Made by a program: the position numbers and the translations under genes. The notes beneath the pieces were generated by a model. The model saw only the letters and a list, made by a program, of their open reading frames with translations, ran no database searches and was not told the origin of the DNA. From positions 1,096,742-1,160,741 of the forward strand of contig NZ_MDTQ01000001.1 of assembly GCF_001709345.1 (NCBI RefSeq): a stretch of 64,000 nucleotides of DNA. The letters run 5' to 3'. Source of the DNA: Terasakiispira papahanaumokuakeensis (lineage in GTDB: Bacteria > Pseudomonadota > Gammaproteobacteria > Pseudomonadales > Halomonadaceae). Of the stretch, positions 1 through 7,473 are shown in pieces (the first letter of the stretch is position 1; each line of letters starts with the position of its first letter).

Positions 1-1
1 T

Positions 2-430
2 CAGGCACCAGAACCCGCCAGCTTGAACTTAACCCCACTGATTGATGTGGTGTTTTTGCTGCTGATCTTTTTTATGGTCAGCACAACGTTTCCGTCGTCG
101 CGGATGCAAGTGCAGTTACCCCAAGCTGCATCCGGTCAGGTGCGGCATGAGCCGTCGCCTTGGGTCCTGAGTATTGATGCTCAGGGCCACTTTATGTTGG
201 AGGATCGTCCGCTGAATGATTTAACTGCCTTGTCCCAAGCTTTGAGCGATTACCGTAAACAGGTGGCGCGTGAAGGTGTTGAGGGACAAGCCAAGAGAGC
301 CCCAGTTTTGGAAATTCGCGCAGATAAGCAGGTGCCTTACCAGCGTGTGATTGATGTGCTTGATCTGGCGGCGCAGTTGAATATTCAACAGGTACGATTT
401 GCCACTCAACCGATTCAACCTAGGAATTAG
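2..430 (+). CDS. exbD: ExbD/TolR-family biopolymer transporter, 5'-truncated by window edge
   Basis: The reading frame is open from base 2, so the true start lies outside the window. The visible part begins QAPEPASLNLTPLIDVVFLL. NLTPLIDVVF followed by a hydrophobic helix ending near FFMVSTTFP is the ExbD/TolR hallmark, including the membrane aspartate that takes part in proton-motive-force coupling. The rest is a periplasmic domain with the expected LEIRADKQVPYQRVIDVLDLA segment. ExbD works with ExbB and TonB, or in a Tol-like system, to energise outer-membrane transport. It is followed after 5 nt by msbA; an exbD-lpxK neighbourhood is known in pseudomonads. Family assignment is certain; ExbD rather than TolR is inferred from context. 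Confidence 0.9.
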   Translation, partial: QAPEPASLNLTPLIDVVFLLLIFFMVSTTFPSSRMQVQLPQAASGQVRHEPSPWVLSIDAQGHFMLEDRPLNDLTALSQALSDYRKQVAREGVEGQAKRAPVLEIRADKQVPYQRVIDVLDLAAQLNIQQVRFATQPIQPRN

Positions 431-435
431 TCCCT

Positions 436-2217
436 TTGAGTCATTCTGATGTTAATCAAAACGCTCGGGTGAATATGGGGTTTAAGCGCTATATCCGCCT
501 GATGAGCTATGTGAAGCCTTATTGGCCTGCATTTGTGCTCAGCGTCTTCGGCTATGCAATCTATGCCGGTTCCAGCACGGCTTTTGCTGAACTGATGAAG
601 CAGCTGGTGGATTCCATTCAAAATGGCATGGTCGAGAATCGCTTGATGTTCCCTTTGATGGTGGTGGGCGTCTTCGCGCTACGGGGCGTAGGCACCTTCT
701 TGGGCACTTACTTTATGGCGCATATTGCGCGTCAACTGGTGCACCATTTACGGGTTGACTTGTTCGAGCGTTATCTCGGGTTACCGGCCCGTTTTTATGA
801 CCAGCATTCCAGCGGCCACTTGGTTTCACGTCTCACTTTTAATGTGGAGCAAGTCACTGGCGCGGCCACCAATGCGGTGACGGTGGTGATTCGTGAGGGC
901 CTTTTTGTGACGGGCTTGATGGGCTATCTGTTTTGGACTAACTGGAAGCTTTCTTTGGTATTCGTCGCGGTGACCCCGCTGATCGGATGCATCGTAGCCT
1001 ATGCCAGTAAACGCTTCCGGCGGATCAGCCGACATATTCAAAATTCAATGGGGGATGTGACCCATGTGGCTTCGGAAGCCTTGAGTGGTTATCGGGTGGT
1101 CCGCAGCTTTGGAGGGCAAGATCACGAGCGCCGTCGTTTTTATCAAGCCAGTGATGATAACCGTCGTCAGTCCATGAAAATGGCCGTCACTAAAGCGGTG
1201 AGCACACCACTGATTCAGATTCTGGTGGCTATGGCACTGGGTATTCTGGTCTGGATGGCACTATCCCCCGATTTAATGGGACAAATGACCCCTGGTGAGT
1301 TTATTGCCTTTTTGACGGCGGCTTCTTTAATGGCTAAGCCCCTGCGACAACTGACCGATGTCAATAGCATCATTCAAAAGGGCTTGGCTGCTGCTCAGGA
1401 TATCTTTGATCTGCTGGATACCCCGCTGGAGCGTGACGAAGGCACGCAAGCGCTGTCCCGAGCTCAAGGGGCCGTGACCTTCGATCAAGTGAAGTTTCGC
1501 TATGCCGATGACCAGCCCTGGGCTTTAAGTGGGGTCTCGCTTGATATTGAGCCGGGCCAGATGGTGGCTTTTGTCGGGCGTTCCGGCAGTGGTAAATCGA
1601 CCATGGCAAGCTTGTTACCACGCTTTTATGAGCCGACAGAAGGCCAGATCTTACTGGATGGCATCCCATTACAAGCGTTGACGCTGAGTAGCTTGCGCTC
1701 TCAGATTGCGCTGGTGACTCAACATGTCACCTTGTTTAATGACACCATTGCCGCCAATATCGCCTACGGTATGCCCGATGCGAGCCGTGAGGACATTGAA
1801 CGCGCCGCCCAAGCCGCTCATGTCACCGAATTCGTCCAGCATATGGAGCATGGGCTCGATACCCAAGTGGGTGATAACGGCGTCATGCTTTCAGGTGGAC
1901 AGCGTCAGCGTCTTGCCATTGCTCGGGCGATGTTGCGTGATGCACCGATTTTAATTTTGGATGAGGCCACTTCCGCGTTGGATACTGAGTCCGAGCGTCA
2001 TATTCAGCAGGCGCTGGAAGAAGTCTCTCGCAACCGGACAACCTTTGTGATTGCTCACCGTTTGAGCACCATTGAGAAGGCCGATCGTATTCTGGTGGTG
2101 GATCAAGGGCAGATTATTGAAGACGGTGATCACCCAACATTGATCGCCAAAGGCGGCTTGTATGCACAACTGCATGGCATGCAAAAAGAGACCCCGATGG
2201 ATCTAGGAATCAGTTAA
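436..2217 (+). CDS. msbA: MsbA-type lipid A flippase, ABC transporter (membrane and ATPase fused)
   Basis: This is a 593-residue half-transporter, close to the usual length of about 580. An N-terminal six-helix ABC exporter domain spans roughly residues 20-320. The nucleotide-binding domain shows Walker A GRSGSGKST near 380, signature LSGGQRQR near 485, Walker B ILILDEATSALD near 505 and the H-loop IAHRLST near 538. MsbA flips core-lipid A across the inner membrane using ATP. The start is a TTG preceded by AGGA about 10 nt upstream; an ATG 13 codons later is a weaker alternative because family N-termini usually have residues ahead of the first helix. The stop overlaps the lpxK start by one base, the classic msbA-lpxK pairing that supports this function over a generic multidrug exporter. 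Confidence 0.95.
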   Translation: MSHSDVNQNARVNMGFKRYIRLMSYVKPYWPAFVLSVFGYAIYAGSSTAFAELMKQLVDSIQNGMVENRLMFPLMVVGVFALRGVGTFLGTYFMAHIARQLVHHLRVDLFERYLGLPARFYDQHSSGHLVSRLTFNVEQVTGAATNAVTVVIREGLFVTGLMGYLFWTNWKLSLVFVAVTPLIGCIVAYASKRFRRISRHIQNSMGDVTHVASEALSGYRVVRSFGGQDHERRRFYQASDDNRRQSMKMAVTKAVSTPLIQILVAMALGILVWMALSPDLMGQMTPGEFIAFLTAASLMAKPLRQLTDVNSIIQKGLAAAQDIFDLLDTPLERDEGTQALSRAQGAVTFDQVKFRYADDQPWALSGVSLDIEPGQMVAFVGRSGSGKSTMASLLPRFYEPTEGQILLDGIPLQALTLSSLRSQIALVTQHVTLFNDTIAANIAYGMPDASREDIERAAQAAHVTEFVQHMEHGLDTQVGDNGVMLSGGQRQRLAIARAMLRDAPILILDEATSALDTESERHIQQALEEVSRNRTTFVIAHRLSTIEKADRILVVDQGQIIEDGDHPTLIAKGGLYAQLHGMQKETPMDLGIS

Positions 2218-3260
2218 TGCGCCATTGGGTTGAACAGCGATGGTATCAGGCTAACCCCGGAGCTTTGGCTGCGTTAACTCCGCTTGAGCAGTTATTCAGG
2301 CGACAGGTGCAGCGTCGAGGAAGACCGCTCAGAGGACGTGAATTCGGGGTGCCAGTGATGGTAGTAGGCAACCTCACCGTGGGCGGAAGTGGCAAGTCCC
2401 CCGTGGTTGCTACGCTGGCCCGATGGTTACAAAAGCAAGGCGTTTCGGTGGGGATTGTCAGTCGTGGCTATGGCGGTAAAGCACCGTCATACCCGTGGCC
2501 CGTCACGGCTCAAAGTGATCCTGTTGAGGCGGGTGATGAACCGGTGATGCTGGCTCAACAAACCGGCTGTCCGGTCTTTGTCGCGCCGAAACGGGCGGAA
2601 GCCGTCAAGGCCTTAGTCTCTGCGCACCCTGTACAGTTGATCTTGTCCGATGATGGCTTACAGCACCAAGCGCTAGCGCGGGAGATTGAATGGGTCATTG
2701 TTGATGGCCAGCGCGGGCTTGGCAATGGCCACTGCTTACCGGTTGGCCCCTTGCGCGAACCGGCGGCACGGTTAAGCACGGTGGATGCAGTGTTGCTGAA
2801 CGGCGGACGCTCGGCGGCATGTGATCATCCTGAATTAACCTCAGCGCTGCCTTTTTCATTAGCCATCAGTCAATGGCGTCGGGGTGACGGTGTTGTCCAA
2901 AAGTCATGCCCTTTTTTACCTGGCCAAAGCGTGCATGCCTTGGCGGGCATTGGCCACCCGCAGCGTTTTTTTGATCAACTGACCCAGCTTGGGTTAGCGG
3001 TGACACCTCACCCTAAAGCTGATCATGCGGTACTCACTCAGGCAGACTTACAAGCTGAACCCGAACTCCCCTGGATCATGACCGCCAAGGATGCGGTAAA
3101 ATTACGCCATCAACTCAATGCTCAGCACTGGGTGATGGATATTGAAGCCGTGCTTCCTGAAGCGCTGATGACAGCCTTCTCTCAGCAGCTACAACAGCTG
3201 GGAGTGAGCCTTCACTGGGGACGCAGCGATGAGCATACGGGGCCGCACCCTGCTGAATAA
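2217..3260 (+). CDS. lpxK: Tetraacyldisaccharide 4'-kinase
   Basis: The protein has 347 residues and phosphorylates the 4' position of the lipid A disaccharide precursor at the inner membrane, the last kinase step before Kdo transfer. The P-loop GGSGKSP lies in [22 protein letters not shown] near residue 55-70, followed by the family motif VSRGYGG and the QQTG, FVAPKR and LSDDGLQH segments typical of LpxK. It starts on the last base of the msbA stop codon (TAATG), implying translational coupling. kdsB, which feeds Kdo synthesis for the next pathway step, is two genes downstream. Length and motifs match the family throughout. Confidence 0.96.
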   Translation: MRHWVEQRWYQANPGALAALTPLEQLFRRQVQRRGRPLRGREFGVPVMVVGNLTVGGSGKSPVVATLARWLQKQGVSVGIVSRGYGGKAPSYPWPVTAQSDPVEAGDEPVMLAQQTGCPVFVAPKRAEAVKALVSAHPVQLILSDDGLQHQALAREIEWVIVDGQRGLGNGHCLPVGPLREPAARLSTVDAVLLNGGRSAACDHPELTSALPFSLAISQWRRGDGVVQKSCPFLPGQSVHALAGIGHPQRFFDQLTQLGLAVTPHPKADHAVLTQADLQAEPELPWIMTAKDAVKLRHQLNAQHWVMDIEAVLPEALMTAFSQQLQQLGVSLHWGRSDEHTGPHPAE

Positions 3261-3307
3261 CCCGAATAACCTGTGGTCAATCAGACCATGGATACTGGAG
3301 ATATCAA

Positions 3308-3499
3308 ATGGATAAGCAACTACTGGCTATGTTGGTATGCCCGTTATGCCATGCCAAATTGGATTATGATCGCGAAGCCCAAGAACTACTCTGCCGCTTT
3401 GATGGGCTGGCTTACCCTGTGCGTGACGGCATTCCTGTGATGTTGGAAGAAGAAGCGCGGCAGCTCAGCGCTGATGAGAAATTGGAGAAATCGTCCTGA
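3308..3499 (+). CDS. Trm112/YcaR-family small protein
   Basis: This 63-residue protein has the CPLCH motif near residue 11-15 and the [20 protein letters not shown] core of the Trm112/YcaR (UPF0434) family. It keeps the first CxxC pair and only one later cysteine, so a complete four-cysteine zinc site is not present, as in several bacterial members. The family is known as a small partner or scaffold in some lineages; its role in lipid A/Kdo operons is not established. The gene has a GGAG ribosome site 8 nt before ATG, lies between lpxK and kdsB, and its stop overlaps the kdsB start (TGATG). Family call is secure, function unknown. Confidence 0.9.
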   Translation: MDKQLLAMLVCPLCHAKLDYDREAQELLCRFDGLAYPVRDGIPVMLEEEARQLSADEKLEKSS

Positions 3500-4272
3500 T
3501 GGCTTACTCCGTAATCATCCCGGCGCGCTATGCGTCATCGCGTTTGCCGGGCAAACCACTGCTGATGTTAGCCGGCCAACCGATGATTCAATGGGTCTGG
3601 CAGCTGGCGCATCAAAGTGATGCCCAACGGGTGATTATCGCGACTGATGATGAACGGATTCAAACCGCTGCCCAAGCCTTTGGCGCTGAAGTGGTGATGA
3701 CGCGAAGTGATCATCTCAGTGGCACGGATCGCCTACAAGAAGTTGTCGCCCAAGCGGGCTTTGATGATGACGACATTGTGGTCAATGTCCAAGGGGATGA
3801 ACCGCTACTGCCGACCCTTTTAATTCGTCAAGTGGCTGACAACTTGGCGGCACACCCCGAAGCCAGCATCGCGACCTTGTGTGAGCCCATTGATGACGTC
3901 GACGCCGTGTTCAATCCGAACATCGTGAAAGTGACGACGGACATCAACGGCTTGGCCTTGACCTTCAGCCGCAGCCCAATGCCTTGGTCGCGTGATCATT
4001 TTCAGCCTGGTCAAATCCCTAATAAGCTCCCCGGTGGGGCGCTGTTTAACCGCCATATCGGGCTCTATGCCTACCGAGTGGGGTTCTTGCATCGTTATGT
4101 GAGTTGGGCCCCGGCACCGATTGAACAATGCGAACAACTGGAGCAATTGCGCGCCCTCTGGCAAGGCGAGCGTATCCATGTGGCGCAAGCAGCCCAGCCT
4201 CATCCGCATGGGGTGGATACTGAAGCGGATGCCCGACGTGTTGAAACGCTGTTACTCAACCCAGTGCGTTAA
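3499..4272 (+). CDS. kdsB: 3-deoxy-manno-octulosonate cytidylyltransferase
   Basis: KdsB activates Kdo with CTP to CMP-Kdo for attachment to lipid A. The 257-residue length is typical. The N-terminus [19 protein letters not shown] is the nucleotide-sugar transferase signature, followed by [22 protein letters not shown] and the [11 protein letters not shown] motif characteristic of KdsB. C-terminal [15 protein letters not shown] also matches. It overlaps the stop of the upstream Trm112-like gene by one base. Downstream lies a 107-nt gap almost filled by an 8-bp tandem repeat before the phosphatase gene. Confidence 0.97.
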   Translation: MAYSVIIPARYASSRLPGKPLLMLAGQPMIQWVWQLAHQSDAQRVIIATDDERIQTAAQAFGAEVVMTRSDHLSGTDRLQEVVAQAGFDDDDIVVNVQGDEPLLPTLLIRQVADNLAAHPEASIATLCEPIDDVDAVFNPNIVKVTTDINGLALTFSRSPMPWSRDHFQPGQIPNKLPGGALFNRHIGLYAYRVGFLHRYVSWAPAPIEQCEQLEQLRALWQGERIHVAQAAQPHPHGVDTEADARRVETLLLNPVR

Positions 4273-4283
4273 GCAAAGCATGT

Positions 4284-4359
4284 TAAATGGCTAAATGGCT
4301 AAATGGCTAAATGGCTAAATGGCTAAATGGCTAAATGGCTAAATGGCTAAATGGCTAAA
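4284..4359. repeat. 8-bp tandem repeat, 9 perfect copies
   Basis: TAAATGGC is repeated nine times without error from 4284 to 4355, followed by a partial TAAA. It fills most of the gap between the kdsB stop (4272) and the phosphatase start (4380), ending about 15 nt before the GAGG ribosome site. Because 8 is not a multiple of 3, every frame meets TAA each 24 nt, so the array cannot be translated through. It does contain many overlapping seven-codon mini-ORFs (ATG GCT AAA TGG CTA AAT GGC TAA). Arrays of this kind usually vary in copy number by slipped-strand mispairing. Confidence 0.98.
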
Positions 4360-4379
4360 AATCCAACTCCGAGGTGACC

Positions 4380-4856
4380 ATGTCGACTTCCCGTATTTTA
4401 TTTGTCTGCTTGGGCAATATCTGTCGCTCACCGGCCGCTGAAGGCGTTTTTCGTGCTCGGGCCGAACAGGCAGGGTTACTGACACCGCTAGAGATTGATT
4501 CAGCCGGTACGGGTGATTGGCATGTCGGCCATGCGCCCGATGAACGCATGCAACAAGCCGCCAAGCGCCGTGGTTATGCCTTGGAAGCTTTGCGTGCGCG
4601 ACAGGTCACAGCGCAAGACTTGGACAATTTCGACTTGATCTTCGCAATGGATGAACAGAACTTAAAGGATTTAAGAGCCATGGCCTCTAACGAGAACGCC
4701 GCGGCTAAAATCCAACTGTTCCTTAACCTTGCCCCAGATCTCGCCGAACATGAAGTCCCTGACCCTTACTATGGCGGGCCGGACGGTTTTGATCATGTGC
4801 TGGATCTGATTGAAACGGCCAGTGATGCCTTGCTCAAGCGTTTGGGTGCACAATGA
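4380..4856 (+). CDS. Low-molecular-weight protein-tyrosine phosphatase family protein
   Basis: The protein is 158 residues. The active-site loop CLGNICRSP places the catalytic cysteine at residue 10 and arginine at 16, and the general-acid aspartate lies in DPYYGG near residue 124; all three are intact. Members dephosphorylate tyrosine kinases or, in some bacteria, low-molecular substrates. An in-frame GTG two codons upstream is possible, but GAGG at 4371-4374 is correctly spaced for ATG 4380. The stop overlaps the murB start (ATGA). Pseudomonads also have this gene between kdsB and murB, so the context is conserved, although the substrate is unknown. The 8-bp array just upstream may affect its expression. 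Confidence 0.9.
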   Translation: MSTSRILFVCLGNICRSPAAEGVFRARAEQAGLLTPLEIDSAGTGDWHVGHAPDERMQQAAKRRGYALEALRARQVTAQDLDNFDLIFAMDEQNLKDLRAMASNENAAAKIQLFLNLAPDLAEHEVPDPYYGGPDGFDHVLDLIETASDALLKRLGAQ

Positions 4857-5884
4857 GCCAGACCATACCTGTGAGCCTTTTCCGCCCCCAAGTTGATCTG
4901 ACCTCACTCAATACTCTGGGGCTACCGGCGCGTGCGGATTATCTGGCTCAACCCGATAGCCTCACGGCCTTGCAAGCCGCATTAGCCGAAGCGGCCGAGG
5001 CGGTGCATCCCGTGCTGCTCTTAGGTGGCGGCAGTAATCTGATGCTCCCGCCTCAGCTTCACGCTTGGGTGATTCAACCTTGTTTAAACGGCATGGCCTG
5101 CCTGCAAGATGATGGCGATCACGTGATCTGGCGGGTTGAAGCCGGGGTGAACTGGCACCAACTGGTCATGCAGAGTGTACAGCAAGGCCTCTATGGCTTG
5201 GAAAACCTCGCCCTGATTCCTGGCCAGGTGGGGGCTGCACCGATTCAAAATATCGGTGCTTATGGTGTTGAACTGAAAGATGTCCTGCTTAATGTTGAAG
5301 TCATGGCTGTGGCCGATGGCCAGCACACAACCCTCAGCGTTGACGACTGCGCTTTAGGTTATCGTGATAGCCGCTTCAAGCATGACTGGCAAGATCAATG
5401 GGTGATTACCGCCTTACACCTGCGCCTGCGGCGCCAAGGGACTCCTGTCTTGGGCTACGGCGATCTTGCCGAGCGTTTAGCTGGGCAAGTGCCGACCCCT
5501 GAGGCCATCGCCAACACCGTCATCCAAATTCGCCAAGAAAAATTACCTGACCCAAAAGTACTCGGCAACGCGGGGAGCTTCTTCAAAAACCCCATCATTC
5601 CCGTTGATCAAGCCACCCGGTTGCGCGACACCTACCCACAAATGCCGCAACACCCCACCACCGATGGTCAAGTCAAAATCCCGGCTGCTTGGCTGATTGA
5701 CCAATGCGGCCTCAAAGGCCTCCGACACGGCGCCTTTGGTGTTCACCAACGCCAACCCCTCGTCCTCGTCCACTTCGGTGGCGGCGACCTGCGGGGCCTC
5801 TTGAGCCTGGCACACCACATTCAACACCATATCGCCGACCGCTTTGGCATCCACCTCGAACCCGAGCCTCGGTTAATCCAATGA
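4853..5884 (+). CDS. murB: UDP-N-acetylenolpyruvoylglucosamine reductase
   Basis: MurB reduces the enolpyruvyl group of UDP-GlcNAc-enolpyruvate to form UDP-MurNAc in the cytoplasm, using FAD and NADPH. At 343 residues it matches the long type I enzyme. Visible motifs are LGGGSNLML, the FAD-binding NLALIPGQVGAAPIQNIGAYG, the YRDSRFK segment, NAGSFFKNP containing the catalytic serine, and the C-terminal HLEPEPRLI with the active-site glutamate. It overlaps the phosphatase stop by 4 nt. Its own stop overlaps the next gene by ATGA, extending the cotranscribed cluster into a gene of different base composition. Confidence 0.97.
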   Translation: MSQTIPVSLFRPQVDLTSLNTLGLPARADYLAQPDSLTALQAALAEAAEAVHPVLLLGGGSNLMLPPQLHAWVIQPCLNGMACLQDDGDHVIWRVEAGVNWHQLVMQSVQQGLYGLENLALIPGQVGAAPIQNIGAYGVELKDVLLNVEVMAVADGQHTTLSVDDCALGYRDSRFKHDWQDQWVITALHLRLRRQGTPVLGYGDLAERLAGQVPTPEAIANTVIQIRQEKLPDPKVLGNAGSFFKNPIIPVDQATRLRDTYPQMPQHPTTDGQVKIPAAWLIDQCGLKGLRHGAFGVHQRQPLVLVHFGGGDLRGLLSLAHHIQHHIADRFGIHLEPEPRLIQ

Positions 5885-6411
5885 TATTAGCTGTTGATGT
5901 GCAATATGATGGTAAATCAGCATTTGTCGCGGGCGTGTTATTTGATGAGTGGCATTCTGAGAAGCCTGTCGCAGAGTACACCTCAATCGTACAAGAGGTT
6001 GAAGCGTATGAACCGGGGAATTTCTACAAACGAGAACTTCCCTGCCTCTTAACGTTGTTAGATGAACATGAATTAGTGCCTACTTGTATCCTTGTTGATG
6101 GCTATGTTTACCTTGATGGTAAGCAAAAGCCAGGTCTGGGTAAAAGGCTCTTTGATGCATTAGCGCAAAAAGTTGAGGTTATTGGCGTCGCGAAGAAAGG
6201 CTTTTTAGGGATCAGTTCGGAGTATGAAATATATCGAGGTAGCAGCGAAAAGCCTCTCTATGTCACGACTACTGGTGAATTGGATATCGCCAAAAATAAG
6301 GTCTTAAGTATGGCTGGCCAATATCGTATTCCGACCTTACTCAAGCGTGCTGATCAAGCTTGTCGAGAAGCGGCTAAACAATCAAAGTGCTCGGCTGATT
6401 GTCCCAAGTGA
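5881..6411 (+). CDS. Compact endonuclease V-like protein
   Basis: The ATG overlaps the murB stop (ATGA), giving a 176-residue protein; longer upstream starts would run through murB in another frame and are rejected. Endonuclease V (Nfi) landmarks appear in order: ILAVDVQY with D6; YEPGNFYKRELPCLL, the wedge and glutamate region (E52); LVDGYVY with D73; VIGVAKKGFLG with K105; and the C-terminal YRIPTLLKRADQACRE. These match the three acidic metal ligands and the lysine of the family, which cleaves DNA or RNA near deoxyinosine. It is about 45 residues shorter than E. coli Nfi. Codons are AT-richer than in murB, suggesting transfer. A nuclease role is inferred; the conserved residues argue for activity. 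Confidence 0.75.
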   Translation: MILAVDVQYDGKSAFVAGVLFDEWHSEKPVAEYTSIVQEVEAYEPGNFYKRELPCLLTLLDEHELVPTCILVDGYVYLDGKQKPGLGKRLFDALAQKVEVIGVAKKGFLGISSEYEIYRGSSEKPLYVTTTGELDIAKNKVLSMAGQYRIPTLLKRADQACREAAKQSKCSADCPK

Positions 6412-6564
6412 TCGTCGATACACATTTAGCCATCATTCGAGATCCAACTGACCAAGCCATATCCCATCATTGAGATTGCGTGGCCGATACAACTCAAGGG
6501 GTGAAAGACGCTAGAATGACCTCTATAGCGTGTTCTTTTATCACCTCGTGAGGCGAATGAATCA

Positions 6565-7188
6565 GTGAAGTTTCTATTAATCTCTCTATTAACCCCTTTA
6601 TTCATGGCCTTTTCAGCCACTCTGTGTGCTGAGACGGGGTATCGTGTGCCGTCATTGCTGGATGACGGTGAGCGAGGCACTTATATGCCTCAGGCGAGTT
6701 ACGATATTCTGGGAGTGTCGATAGCGGAGGGGTCATTAGAGCCAATTAAGGCCCAACTGGGGGATGCTAGCCTTTATGAAGGCCTTCATGGTGCCCGGAA
6801 TCTTTGCTACCTCACTGGGCCACATCGAGTCGAATTCACGGTGTCTAATCTGGGGTTTGGTTATGAGGTCACGGCCGTTGATGAGGCTTGGCCTCAATGC
6901 GGTACAACGTCAACGCCTGCGGTGAATGGTATTGGGCTGAAAGTGGGGATGGGCCGGGCCGAAGTGGTTTCGGCGTTGGGATCGCCTAGCGAAACACAGG
7001 ATGAAACGCTTTTTTATACCTATTGGGTACAGGAGCAACTCTCTCAACAAGACCAAGTGGCTTTTAAGGCGGCCCATAATCTACCCGGCGATGAAAGCGT
7101 GTGGATTGATGTGTATTCGACCATCAGTGTGGGCTTGGAAGATGAAAAGGTCGTCTGGTTCAGTATTAATACGACCAAGACGTATTGA
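6565..7188 (+). CDS. Secreted protein of unknown function
   Basis: The 207-residue product starts at GTG with a lysine and a hydrophobic stretch FLLISLLTPLFMAFSATLCA, a good signal peptide with cleavage after LCA; the cysteine context is poor for a lipobox. The mature part has a few cysteines (CYL, PQC) and the segment GIGLKVGMGRAEVVSALGSPS, which resembles short repeats in periplasmic BamE/SmpA-like folds, but I do not recognise a family. Upstream, TAGAAT at 6512-6517 is a possible -10. Bases 6500-6546 can form an imperfect long hairpin (GGTGA/TCACC outer and CGCTA/TAGCG inner arms). It stands alone between the endonuclease-like gene and the rne terminator. Confidence 0.7.
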   Translation: MKFLLISLLTPLFMAFSATLCAETGYRVPSLLDDGERGTYMPQASYDILGVSIAEGSLEPIKAQLGDASLYEGLHGARNLCYLTGPHRVEFTVSNLGFGYEVTAVDEAWPQCGTTSTPAVNGIGLKVGMGRAEVVSALGSPSETQDETLFYTYWVQEQLSQQDQVAFKAAHNLPGDESVWIDVYSTISVGLEDEKVVWFSINTTKTY

Positions 7189-7318
7189 TCTGGTTTGGCC
7201 GAGCGAGCCAATAAGCTCTGCATGTGGCTCTAGTGGCCCTCTCTCGGGAGTTTCATTCTGCCCGTTAGGTGAATCGCTGGTTTTGTTTGAAGGGGTTCCT
7301 GTTTTCTTAATTTGATAA

Positions 7319-7361
7319 CCGTGATGCCGTGGGGGAGTCCGGTACGACTCGTGTATCACGG
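7319..7361. other. Two-tier inverted repeat in the gap before the rne terminator
   Basis: CCGTGAT (7319-7325) pairs with ATCACGG (7355-7361). Inside, GAGTC (7335-7339) pairs with GACTC (7346-7350) around a CGGTAC loop. No T-run follows on either strand, so it is not a standard intrinsic terminator. The rest of the 7189-7379 gap shows no gene. Confidence 0.5.
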
Positions 7362-7379
7362 ATGAGGTTGACTACATGA

Positions 7380-7416
7380 AAAAACGCCACTGGCCTGTTC
7401 GGTCCGTGGCGTTTTT
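7380..7416 (-). terminator. Intrinsic terminator of rne, possibly bidirectional
   Basis: AAAAACGCCAC (7380-7390) and GTGGCGTTTTT (7406-7416) form a perfect 11-bp stem around a 15-nt loop. On the minus strand the stem ends in a run of T residues, about 60 nt after the rne stop. The plus strand also ends in five T, so it can stop transcription from the secreted-protein gene. Confidence 0.9.
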
Positions 7417-7473
7417 CGTTGTTGCGCTTAAAGCCGAAAGAGATGACCGCACCGGGGTGCGGTCTTAGCGCAG

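Noticed and set aside
4284-4359. CRISPR-like array
   Set aside because: The 8-bp units are contiguous with no spacers, so it is a simple tandem repeat.
5704-5880. N-terminal extension of the endonuclease V-like frame
   Set aside because: It is an arginine/proline-rich out-of-frame reading of murB; the family starts at ILAVDV, directly at ATG 5881.
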